64,000 nucleotides of DNA from contig WWBZ02000073.1 in assembly GCA_011503125.2 (NCBI GenBank), positions 2,170,001 through 2,234,000 on the forward strand, given 5' to 3'. Below are positions 54,958-64,000 of this stretch, in pieces (position 1 is the stretch's first letter; the number at the start of each line of letters is the position of its first letter). The notes beneath the pieces are model-generated. The model did not search any database. It saw only the letters and a list, made by a program, of their open reading frames with translations, and was not told the origin of the DNA. The position numbers and the translations under genes are program-made. The stretch comes from Botryosphaeria dothidea (Eukaryota > Ascomycota > Dothideomycetes > Botryosphaeriales > Botryosphaeriaceae).

Positions 54958-57900
54958 GGCCTGATCGAACAATCTGCATCTTGCTACGAACTAACTAACG
55001 CAAACTTCTTCCCTGCGCGGATGATGGGTTTATAGTAGATCTACGTGCACTAGTAGCAGGGCAAGAATCCGCGCTAGAGGAACGCGACCAATATTGCCCG
55101 CTCGTCACGCACCAGCAGGTGCCGAAACAAGGAATGCAAAGCGAATGCGTGCGGTAGATCTGAAGCTTGAGCTTAGTAGCAGTCCTGCTCTCCTCAACGC
55201 CCTCGATTTCTCCCATTGACTTGTCGTAACCGTGCATGAACCCCCATGCAGAAACCGCGTGGTTGCACGCGGTGGGGCTTTGACGAATCGCGGGCAGGCA
55301 GGCCGATCCGGCACTCCGGCATACATCGGGGAACTGCCTATTTCCATGCCATTGATGCTTCTTCGATGCAGCGGTCTGCGGAAAGTTTGTGTGCCTATGT
55401 GTCGTGTGTGTGTCTGGACAAGGTGGGAGATTGGTGCCTCGTCAATGTGAGAAAAGGCGAGGCAACCGGATGAGGCAATGGCCATGGGCAGGACGACAGA
55501 AGGTCCATGTTCACCCATGTAGTCCATTCCATGCAATGCCAGCAATGCCATGTGCGCACGCACTCGCATTCTTCCTTGACCCGCGTGGGAGCTACCCGCG
55601 CCTGGCGCTCTGAAAATCCCCTCTTCAGCGGTATGCACCCTCGAAACTCTGCTTTCCCGCCTCGGCTGGTGTGCAATTTGATTTGATCGGGATCTCAGAC
55701 GTGCAGCATCTGGGCATGCGGCAAGGGGCGAACTATGGACAGCGTGTAGCACGAGAGAGCTCTGGCCCCGTTCATTAGCAAAAAATAAGATCCCAGCAGG
55801 CATTTGCGCGGGAGGCCCTGTGTGCTGCCACCCATCCCGTATTACCATGTCGGGCCAGCTCCGAGCCGGCGCGGCGCCCCTCTCAAACTCGTTCACCCAC
55901 ACACACTCCCTCCTCTCGGTGCCTCAGCCACGCCCATGTCCCATCCCCTACACTTACATACACACCGTTCCGTCCCGGACCGCCTGTTCGATGTATCTAC
56001 GGTGTAACTCCCTGGACGGCCACGCGCCGATATCTCGATAGGCCGCCTGCTTCGTCCCGTAGCCCGGCTGCCACTCTGCCGTTCGTTGTTGTCGTCGTCA
56101 ACGACCACTGCCCAACGCCAGCACATTCAGCTTACCCGTTCCCATTCCGTCGCAGGAGCCCAATGCGCCACAGTATGCCACACACGCGGCGCACGCGCCC
56201 CCCTCCACGGCTGCACCCCTTTCGTGTTACGCCCACACACCATACACATACACCCACGCAAAGCAACACGTAAACGCTCCCAACACAGACGCAGACACGG
56301 GCTGCTACCTGACGCATTTGTTTGATCGTGATGAACGTGTGGCTGTCCACTCGCCGTTCTCTAATTCCCATTCATTTACCGCCGCCCTACCCGGTGACAG
56401 GCCCGTGCTCCCAAATAGTCCGCAATAGCTCTTCCCCGTGATGCCCGTCCTAGGCCAACCATTGGAGCTGATCCCTTCTCTCCGATGCTCGTCTGCTCTC
56501 TCGCCCAATTCAAGGAAACTCGAATCCTTCCCGCTCGCCCTATGCAGTGGTTTCTGGGAGCTGAAGATTAAGACAGAAATGAGCTGACGGGTACTCGTTC
56601 GTCAAGAAAACGTCAAAGGATGTTAGTGGTGGTGGTGGCAGGCGATGGCGGCGTTTGACGGAGCACCATGGTCTATCAAGACACATAGGCTTCCGTAGCG
56701 TATAGTCGTCGGCTGCATCATCACGGGAGATAGAGCAGGTGCGGAGAGGGCGCAAGCAAGGAAATCAAGGGAGCCGGAAAAGGGGGTCCTTGCCGCGGTG
56801 TGGTTGAATGCGTGGGAGCTTGAGAGACTAAGTGGCTGATGATTTGCTTCGATTGCGGACGGTCTCGGCGTGCGATTGGTCCGCTCTGCACTTTATCGCC
56901 TTCTTTCTTTGGGCGCTCCCTTGCTATAGTCTTTATGGTTTGTTTTTCCCCCCTTCCCTTGACCGCCTCTATTAAGCATCAATGCTCTCCATCGTGGACT
57001 AAAAAAGGTCCAGCCGAGAGACAATGCAGGATGCTGCAACACATGCAACCTCATACTACCGGGCTCTTGGGCTCCTATCAAAGTGTCGGCAACCGTCTGC
57101 CGCGCGGAAGAAAGTATGGATCAGAAGGTAGAGCAGTGCTGCCGCGTGGGAGGGATGAAACGCGAAGCAGCAAGCCCCTAGTCAAACGTGAGGTTATGGC
57201 CGTAAGTGGTCCGTCCTACTGCCCTTCGTTTGCTGGGACCAACCCTGGACGTCCACAGCCCTCGCCCGGAAACTTTTGCGCCCACGTGTGGAAGTTGCGT
57301 CGTGTACTCGTAAGACAGTGGCGGTCGGCTCCATCTATCTCTATGTGCGGCGGCAAGGACGGAAGAGCGTTTGGCAAAAGTCTCGCTTTCATTTTTTTTT
57401 CTCTTTGTTTTGCTTTCCGGTAGACGTAGATTCCCTGACATGTGCTTCTTAACTCTTGCGTACCGACAACCCAAGACTCATTTTCCGAACCACATGGCCT
57501 TTTTCCGACACACTGCGCAGCCTTATCCCGCCCCGCCCCGTCTTGAACACGCCTGAAGAACAGTGGTACCCTAAAATCCCATGATGCCACGCTAACGTCG
57601 AGCTGATGAGAACCTAAGCGAAACGGCGTACCGTCGCCGCGGGAGGAAACCCTGATTCGCTACCCGTAACCCTTTTTCCCTAGAAGCCGCACTCCTAGTC
57701 AACGCCACGCTTGCGGAAAGAAAGAACGGCAAAAGCAAGTAACAGAAACACGAAGAACAAAAGGTACAAAGGAGCCCGGCTGCCCGACGGCGCGGCGGGC
57801 GTTTGTGTTACGGTTGTGGTCCTTCTTGGTAGCGTCCCATCCAAAGCCCCAACTTGTGCTTTTTGTTTTCCGAATGCTTGCGTTTTTCTGTCCGAATCGG

Positions 57901-58127
57901 TAAGCCGCGCACCTGCCGGGGCTCCCTGCCCAACGCCCTAATTCGGGCAATCTCGGTGCGGCGGCGGCGGTTTCCCCGTATGATTCGCGCACCAAGGGTA
58001 GGCAAGGCTGCAAGACCCTGGTCGCTCATCACAATGGAAACGGAAACCAAGAAAAAATAGTGCAAGGCTTGAATGCCGTCCTCACACACACCTGTGTATC
58101 TTGACTCGTGCGCCGCGGCGTCGTTCG

Positions 58128-60113
58128 TCAGCCGGGGAAGCCGCCGTGCGCGCCATGCTGCGAGTGCGTCTGGTAAGCACCCTGCGGCGGCGCCGCCGTC
58201 GTGGTGCTCTGCGCAAACCCCATGGCCGTCGAAAAGGTCGGGAAGCCCTGGCTCTGCGGGACTAATGGCGGTGTGACCTGCATGTCAGGGTAAGGCATGC
58301 TTGAGTGGCTGCTCTGCCTGACAGGCACCGGCATGCTCATGGGAGGCGGCGATTCGAACGGCGTCGCCTCGTGCGATCCCACGTGCGACCCCTGTGCAGA
58401 GACGGAAGCGGGACTTTCGTACAGCTCCTCGAGACGTGCGTTGGCAGGCGTCGACGTAGCGCTCAGACCACGTGGCATGGGCACTGCCATGTTTGGAAGC
58501 ACTTCGTTGATCTTCTGGAGGAGCAGGGCGAGATAGCGCGACTGGCCGCCGCGAAGCGTCGAGATGAGGTTCAGGAAGCGCCCGAGGTAATCGCGCGGGC
58601 CAATCTCAAACGAGTTTTGCTCCATCGGCACGCAGGCCATGACGTCGGTCAATGTGCATGCCACGTCGAAAAGCTTCTCAATCTGCAGGGAAAAAGGGAA
58701 AAAATGCGGTCAGCTAAGGTTCACATTTTGCAAGCGGCACAGCCGTTTCGGGAACTCACCAGGCCAACTCCGTGCACCTCCATGGCTTGCTGCGAGAATT
58801 GGCTTGACATGGTGATGAGGTCGCGCGCAATCTCAATAGGGTACTTAAAGCTCATTGTGTTATCCGTAGCCATCGAGGAGATAAAGCCGTGGCTGATGGC
58901 CAGCTGCCAGACCATGGTGCGGAGCCATTGTTGCGAAGTGCGCAAATCAACCGCCTGAGCCTCGGTGCTCTCCAGATAACCTGGAAGCGCGTCCGAGAGT
59001 TGGTTTTGCATCTGCGCGAGCCACGACGGAAGGCATCCGGTGCGGACTTTGTTCCACAAGCCCATAAAAGTGTGGTCAAAGGGTTTGTAAAGGTTGATGA
59101 GATGTATAAAGCCGGAAATCTGGATCCGCTCCGTGGGATCCTCGTCCTGGGTCGGGATTTCAATGGTAGCGTCGAGCGTGATGGGGCGGTGTTTGTGGAG
59201 GGCGTAGGCTCTGCGGGGGAGTTAGCTTCGGCGAATTCTCCACGGTATCACGGGCAATGGACCGACCTCTCTTGGATGAAGAGCAGCCAGTATAATCTGC
59301 GGCGGCGCGAAGTCTCAATGAAGTCTCCGGTCTTGTACGTCTCCTCGTCGTGCATTCCCAGCAGCTGGGCGTGCGTGGTGGCCTCGCGCAGATAGTACCA
59401 CGCGGTGTTGTGCTTGTCCAGGCACTGGTAACTGCTGAAGAAGAAGAACGAGGTGATGACGGAGTAGCGGGTGGGGTTCTCCATGTGGTTGTAGCTCTTT
59501 CTCACGCGCACGGCTTCCTCGAGCAGGACGTGGCCGAAGTTGATGTTGGGGATCGGGCCTTCTGGGCCCCGCGGGACGACGTTCGGCGGCAGGGTCATGT
59601 TAGGCTGAATGAGCATATAGGCACAGAGGGAAGCGATCATGCAGTAGGCCTCGACGTTCTGGTCCATGCTGAGGATAGCCTCCTGGATGCGCTGGTGGTG
59701 CAGGATGGGCTGAGAGGGGTAGAGCTGCTGGAAGTAGAAATCGACGCAAGTGTGGATCAGGTCCAGAGACATCAAGCCGGGCTGGCGCTGCAGGGCAATG
59801 TTGTGGGCGTTGAAGAGGTCTGGATAGCCGGTGGCGGCCAGCTGGGACTGGCGCTGGGTCTCGCGCAGCTCGGAGAGCACCTTTGCACGCGAGCCCTTGG
59901 GGCCCTTCTTCTGGGGGATGGCATTGTAGGTGCAGTTGAGGCCAGCGGACACGCAGTTCTTGCATGGCTTGTGGCCTTCGCCAATGCACTTTACCTTGCG
60001 GCGGTGACAGCTTTGCAGAAGGGTCAGCTTGCGGGCTCCAGGCACGGGAGGCAGCGGGGCACTCACCTGTCACAGGCGCGCTTGACCGGCGTACTCGAGG
60101 GCGTAGAGGACAT
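58128..60113 (-). CDS. Zn2Cys6 transcription factor with fungal_trans middle domain
   Basis: This is a nuclear DNA-binding regulator. Exons are 60113..60067, 60010..59267, 59210..58760 and 58682..58128, giving 598 residues. The zinc cluster is split by intron 1 and reads C14-x2-C17-x6-C24-x7-C32-x2-C35-x6-C42 (RACDSCHRRKVKC... PCKNCVSAGLNC). A linker follows: YNAIPQKKGPKGSRAKVLSE. The fungal_trans domain includes LLEEAVRVRKSYNHMENPTR, SSYQCLDKHNTAWYYLREAT, LGMHDEETY, RRRRLYWLLFIQERAYALHK and HRPITLD. These are shared with regulators of sugar or polysaccharide use. The tail is Pro/Gln/Ser-rich and could activate transcription. The specific sugar or pathway cannot be read from sequence. An upstream in-frame ATG exists, but the start at 60113 gives the usual short lead before the cluster. 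Confidence 0.88.
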
Positions 60114-62543
60114 GGTGGACTGGATGGCGAGAGCCTTTGCCATTGACTGCAGAGGGCTGGCGGGCGGAGCAGCAGCAGTGATGGGCGGGCGGCGTGAAAT
60201 AATAAAGTTCCTGGTCGACACACGACGTCCGCACGCGCACAGCATCCGACTTACCTCATTGTGCTTGTCCTGCTAGCGCGAGGCCGTCAGTTGCGACTGC
60301 ACTAACAGCCAGCCTTAAACTAGCGCATTTTAGCGACCGAACACGCCCAGAAGATCAGGAACGAGCCACAGCACGCGCCCTTGGCCGCCGCGGAAAGTGC
60401 GAGCAGGGGCGATGCTTGCAGCGTCGCCGCGGCGCCCGGCGCGCGCCCGCCAGCCCAGGCACGCCGCCGCACCCAAGCCTCCTCGTGCGCTTCACGCCGC
60501 CGGACAGCTCTGCGCGCGCGTCTGGCCCGTGGTGGGGGCCTGGCGGCGGCTGCCAACGCCAATCCCAATTGCCTCCGAAGGCGATATCAAAATTTGATCG
60601 CTGACCCCACTTTGTCGACGGCAGCAGCGCGTGTCAGTGCGAGCCCGCAACGCTGCGACATGCGGTGTCCATGCCATGCCATGCCCACTATGGCGTCAAC
60701 AATGGCTGCTGGTGCTGGGTGCGCGCCGGCCAGCTGTCCGCCAGACTGACCGCGCTCCTGCCCATGCCCATGTCCATGCCCATGTCCATGCCCATGTCCA
60801 AGCTGCTGCCCGCCATGCGTTGCCCACGCTCACGCCCACGCCCTCGCCCACGCCGCCCTTGCCCGTCCTCGCCCTGCCTGCCGCGACTGCGCCCACGCTC
60901 CACGCACGAGCTGCCACCGCCTCTGCGACCTCCCGTCTCGCGCGCAGTCCGATGACCGCCTCGTCTGCCGGTGCCAGGCCATGCGCGGGTCGGGCGCGTG
61001 TCGTGTCTCGCGCGCGCACGAGTGCGAAGAGCACGCTGCGAGCAGTCGAGCTTGAGCTGATCTGGCCTGCGGCATATGCTGCCGAATGAATCGCGCGTAT
61101 CGAAACCCGGGACAGGCCGCCCGCCCTCGACTTGGGTGTGCTTTTCCTGGGACCGGAGGGGGCCATGTTGCGTACGAGAAGGCAGCCTTTGCCGGCGGCT
61201 GCCCCGCGGTGAGGAGGCTCTGCAGACTGAGGACGAGAGAGCGCAGCGCAGCGCCCTCTATATACGCGCTGCTGGCCCCAAAAGGCCCTTCTGCGGTGCG
61301 CGTCTGGTCTGCCTTGCGCCCTGCACCGGGCATGCGGGTGCTCGCCGCTCACGGCATTGATGGTCCGTAGCCGTTCTGACTGATGATGGTCTTGTGCCAT
61401 GACTCGAGAGCGGGTAGTCGGCGGCGCAGGCCGAGCAGCTCTGTTCGCTTGCTGAAGCAAAATCCAGCCAGATGCCTCTGTGGTGAAGCCGCCCCTGTCT
61501 CCTGTCTGCAGCTCTTGTCACAATCGAGTTTGGCCCCTCAAGCCGCTGATGAAATCTGCCCACGCGCGACGCTGCGAACATGAGTCGGTCAACTGCGTGT
61601 GCTGGCTGTCATTTGAGCGCTGGCGACCGAGATGCGCTTACGAGATGGAAAACTGGCCTGCCTGAGACACCAAGGCAGCATCGCGCTCGGGCTGCGGCGT
61701 GCCCATCCTGATCGGGAAACGGCGGCGCGAGAGAACACCGGAGCCAGGCTGAGCGGGTATCGTGGTCGTGCGTTGCGCGGCGAACAGCATGCTGGCGATG
61801 AGCAGAAGAAGTGTGAGGGCGCCTGCCAACACCATAATGGGAAGCGACGCGAGACCCTCCCCTATATACCGCCTTTGTAAGCGACGTTGCTGTGTGCGAC
61901 TCCAGAGCCTCAAGCCCGCATCGCTGACTGCGCCGCTCGCCAGCGTCAACGGTGCTCGCAAACAGGGCATCGAACGTTACACAGCAGCCGATGACGACGT
62001 CCAGTTCGCTATGCAAATCATCTTTGGAATCGGCGCGATTACTTGTACAGGATGCCACCAGCCACACCTCTCAGCCCCATCCCACCCGAAAGGGCAATTT
62101 GTCCGCCTCCGCAAGAAAGCATGAGCTACAACCAAGACCACCGCGCTCCCGGGTGCCTGGTTGGGGAATTACTAGGGCCATGCATCATCAATCAAAATAA
62201 CAAGCTCAAGCTCCTCCACGTGGAGGCCATGCCTTAACGCCATGCTCGCCCAACGTCTTCCAGAAAAACACGGGATATGAAAGGAGAAACCAAAAGTCAG
62301 ACCACCCTCGCATGCTGGCGCCATTCGCGCGTCGGCTCCTCCCGACCCCGGCCCAGCTGCTGCACCTCTGAACTTTCCTGCCCGCCGTCCTGTGATGGTG
62401 TGTCCAAGACTACGATCGAAGCCATTTAGTCTTGGCCGAGCGCTGCCTCCGAGACCTCTGCGGGATGAGGCGTTCGTCAGGCGAACTCCACCCCAGAAGA
62501 CAATCTCCACACCATTCTTTGATAGGAAAGACGCCTTCGCCGC
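60114..62543. promoter_or_regulatory. Promoter/leader region of the Zn2Cys6 gene
   Basis: This 2.4 kb is upstream of the regulator and downstream of the gene ending at 62544, both on the minus strand. Low-complexity frames are present on both strands without support. It contains the 12-bp tandem repeat at 60761. Confidence 0.45.
60761..60799. repeat. 12-bp tandem repeat, about three copies
   Basis: The unit ATGCCCATGTCC repeats three times without a mismatch from 60764 to 60799, with part of a further unit before it. It lies about 0.65 kb upstream of the Zn2Cys6 start, in its promoter region. Confidence 0.9.
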
Positions 62544-64000
62544 CTACGTGAACTCCACCCTACTCCCTGCTCCGCCGCCTCTAGCTCTTGCTTGCGCCCG
62601 CTCCGCCCTGCGCCGCCTCCGGTTGCTGTCGTAATTGCTTTGCTCCGTGCCGGAAGGGCTGAATGGGCTCCCTCCGCTGCCTATTCCGCTGCCAAGTCCG
62701 CTCATGGTGGCCGCTGGCGGCGGAAGGTTCGTTGCCGATTGTGGAGACGACTGCTGGTGCTTCGGCACGGGAGGAGGGCCCGGCGGCGGTCCTGGAAGTG
62801 GCTGATCCATCGCTGGAAGAGGAGGCACCGTCGACTCCGCGTGAGATGTAGCAGACTGTTGTTGCTGTCTCTCCATCTCTGCGGCTTGCTGTGCCTCCAT
62901 CCTCTCTGTTCGTCGCCAACGCTCGTCATCGCTCACAGAGCTTAAGCTACCAGCACGTCGGCGCTCGCGTCGCCGTGCCTCCCGCTCGGCTGCTGCCTCC
63001 GCTTCGTTCAGACGGCGCAGGGTGACGTGGCGACCATCTTTGTGCATCTTCACCTTCACTGACACGGGGGGCGACGTAACGTTCGTGTCGCTGCTTTGGG
63101 GCCTTTGCCGGCTGTGAGCTCGCCGTGGCATTGCTGCTCCGGCAACTGCGGCTCCTGTACCAGCCAATGCTGCATCACGCTTAGAATGTCGGTGGCGAGG
63201 GCGTCTACTTGGAGACGCATAGATCTCGGAGTCTGAATCTGCATGCGCGTGAAATCCGCCAGTGGGCACGGGCAAAGGATCATGCGGCGGTGGAGGGACT
63301 CCAGTTGCGTGGTGCGTGCCTTCACCGACCGTATCGATCCTGCTTCCCATTGTGGGTCGTTGGGGCGTGATCGGACCAGGGCGTTGCAGTGAGTGACGCG
63401 AAAGCTCGGGGTTGCTTCCCCTGAAGTCAAGCGCGCTTTCAGTCCCATCGGAATATCGTCTGCCAGGTGTTCTCAGAGGAGTGCCATCACCCGTGAACCT
63501 TCTGCGCTGGCTATTCATCCGAGCAATCCGTTCATTCTCAATCTCTTGTTGCCGCATCTCCTCCACCCTCGTCTCTTCCTGGCGGTTCTTCCTTTGGCCC
63601 AGCTTATGTTTGATGAATCCGAGAACACCAAGTGCAGCTATGCCATTACGAAGACCATGGCCGTCACCATGCTGTTCGTCGCGCACGCTTTCGAAACTTT
63701 CCCTGCTTTCCCAAGACTCGCTGATAGAGTCTCCGCTCCTCCTGGTACGAGGTCCAGGCCTGCGAATCGGACTTCCTGAGAGAGCGGCATCCTCTGCCAC
63801 CTCGCTTTCTTGAGTGCGTCTATACCGATCAGCAGCGTTTCCTGGAGAAGCCGGTGCTCTACCCTCCTCGATCCTGCTCAAGTCTGTCTGCGTGACGGAT
63901 GTTGGTCCACCGGGTGGATGCGCGTAGCTACTGGCGACGCTAGCTTCCTCTTCTTCCGTGCGTTTCCTTCTGTTGAAAAGGCTCTTCACTGTCGCGAGCG
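62544..64000 (-). CDS. Basic, disordered fungal protein, 3' part (cut by right edge)
   Basis: About 480 residues of the C-terminal part are present; the start lies beyond the window. The frame is open to the edge. There is a GTG at 63989 and an ACAG just upstream that could be an intron acceptor, so the exact 5' border of this exon is uncertain. The sequence is rich in Arg, Ser, Pro and Gln. A Gly-containing hydrophobic helix (LRNGIAALGVLGFIKHKLG) followed by a charged helix (QRKNRQEETRVEEMRQQEIE) is the most conserved-looking block. Another Ala/Gly hydrophobic stretch (AALAGTGAAVAGAAMPR) follows. Then comes a coiled RRLNEAEAAAEREARRRERR and a proline-rich segment (PLPGPPPGPPPVPKHQQ). The order suggests a membrane-associated or scaffold protein of filamentous fungi. 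I do not recognise the function. Confidence 0.7.
   Translation of the reverse strand, partial: LATVKSLFNRRKRTEEEEASVASSYAHPPGGPTSVTQTDLSRIEEGRAPASPGNAADRYRRTQESEVAEDAALSGSPIRRPGPRTRRSGDSISESWESRESFESVRDEQHGDGHGLRNGIAALGVLGFIKHKLGQRKNRQEETRVEEMRQQEIENERIARMNSQRRRFTGDGTPLRTPGRRYSDGTESALDFRGSNPELSRHSLQRPGPITPQRPTMGSRIDTVGEGTHHATGVPPPPHDPLPVPTGGFHAHADSDSEIYASPSRRPRHRHSKRDAALAGTGAAVAGAAMPRRAHSRQRPQSSDTNVTSPPVSVKVKMHKDGRHVTLRRLNEAEAAAEREARRRERRRAGSLSSVSDDERWRRTERMEAQQAAEMERQQQQSATSHAESTVPPLPAMDQPLPGPPPGPPPVPKHQQSSPQSATNLPPPAATMSGLGSGIGSGGSPFSPSGTEQSNYDSNRRRRRAERAQARARGGGAGSRVEFT

Larger units (their letters stand above)
47465..58127. other. Gene desert of 10.7 kb
   Basis: No ORF in this interval has a domain, signal peptide, splice-consistent extension or codon pattern I can support. 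The longest frames (for example 53213-53983 minus and 55105-55902 minus) are Arg/Ala/Pro-rich and overlap open frames on the other strand, as expected for GC-rich noncoding DNA. It contains a CGT/CGC-type microsatellite near 53727-53775, a GCC run near 54932-54957 and a C/A-rich, G-poor plus-strand track near 55880-56300. No transposase, terminal repeats or RNA gene recognised. Confidence 0.55.

Noticed and set aside
55105..55902. 265-codon open frame on the minus strand
   Set aside because: Amino-acid composition is random for GC-rich DNA, there is no recognisable motif, and the C/A-rich opposite strand suggests a leader rather than coding sequence.
59350..60276. 308-codon plus-strand frame opposite the Zn2Cys6 gene
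   Set aside because: The minus strand encodes a complete zinc cluster and fungal_trans domain over spliced exons; the plus frame has no motif.

Overview
This window is nuclear DNA of a filamentous ascomycete (Pezizomycotina). The evidence is many short spliceosomal introns (about 46-146 bp, GT...AG, often with a CTAAC or CTGAC branch site), a CFEM-domain Pth11-like receptor, Zn2Cys6 and bZIP/DUF3425 regulators, F-box proteins, a secreted heme-thiolate peroxygenase and a GMC oxidoreductase. There is no bacterial-type operon, CRISPR array, phage, rRNA or convincing tRNA. I built exon models by hand from splice sites, reading frame and family motifs; each multi-exon model quoted closes in frame.

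Left part (1-15.7 kb): an FMN-dependent 2-hydroxyacid oxidase cut by the left edge is divergent from a RidA-family deaminase. Next come a bZIP/DUF3425 regulator, a fungal protein of unknown function on the opposite strand, an F-box-like protein, a heme-free sulfite oxidase built from several very small 5' exons, the kinetochore subunit Nnf1, a small membrane protein with an odd stop codon at a splice donor, and a seven-knuckle CCHC zinc-finger protein of the Gis2/Byr3/CNBP type.

Middle (15.7-47.5 kb): a 2.6 kb gene-free stretch is followed by a secretion and oxidation block: a secreted chloroperoxidase-like peroxygenase, a CFEM-GPCR and a secreted GMC oxidoreductase. Then follow a MYND/SET protein, a mitochondrial membrane protein, 6-phosphogluconolactonase, three conserved or hypothetical proteins with long disordered or coiled-coil regions, and an F-box protein.

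Right part (47.5-64 kb): a 10.7 kb stretch without any gene I can support lies before a Zn2Cys6 transcription factor of the sugar/carbon-regulator style. The 3' part of a large basic, disordered protein runs off the right edge.

The peroxygenase/GMC pair is the most interesting functional idea: one enzyme class may produce H2O2 and the other consumes it. The gene-poor 47.5-58.1 kb interval is the least explained part of the window. No complete undescribed system is evident, and the findings are ranked with that in mind.
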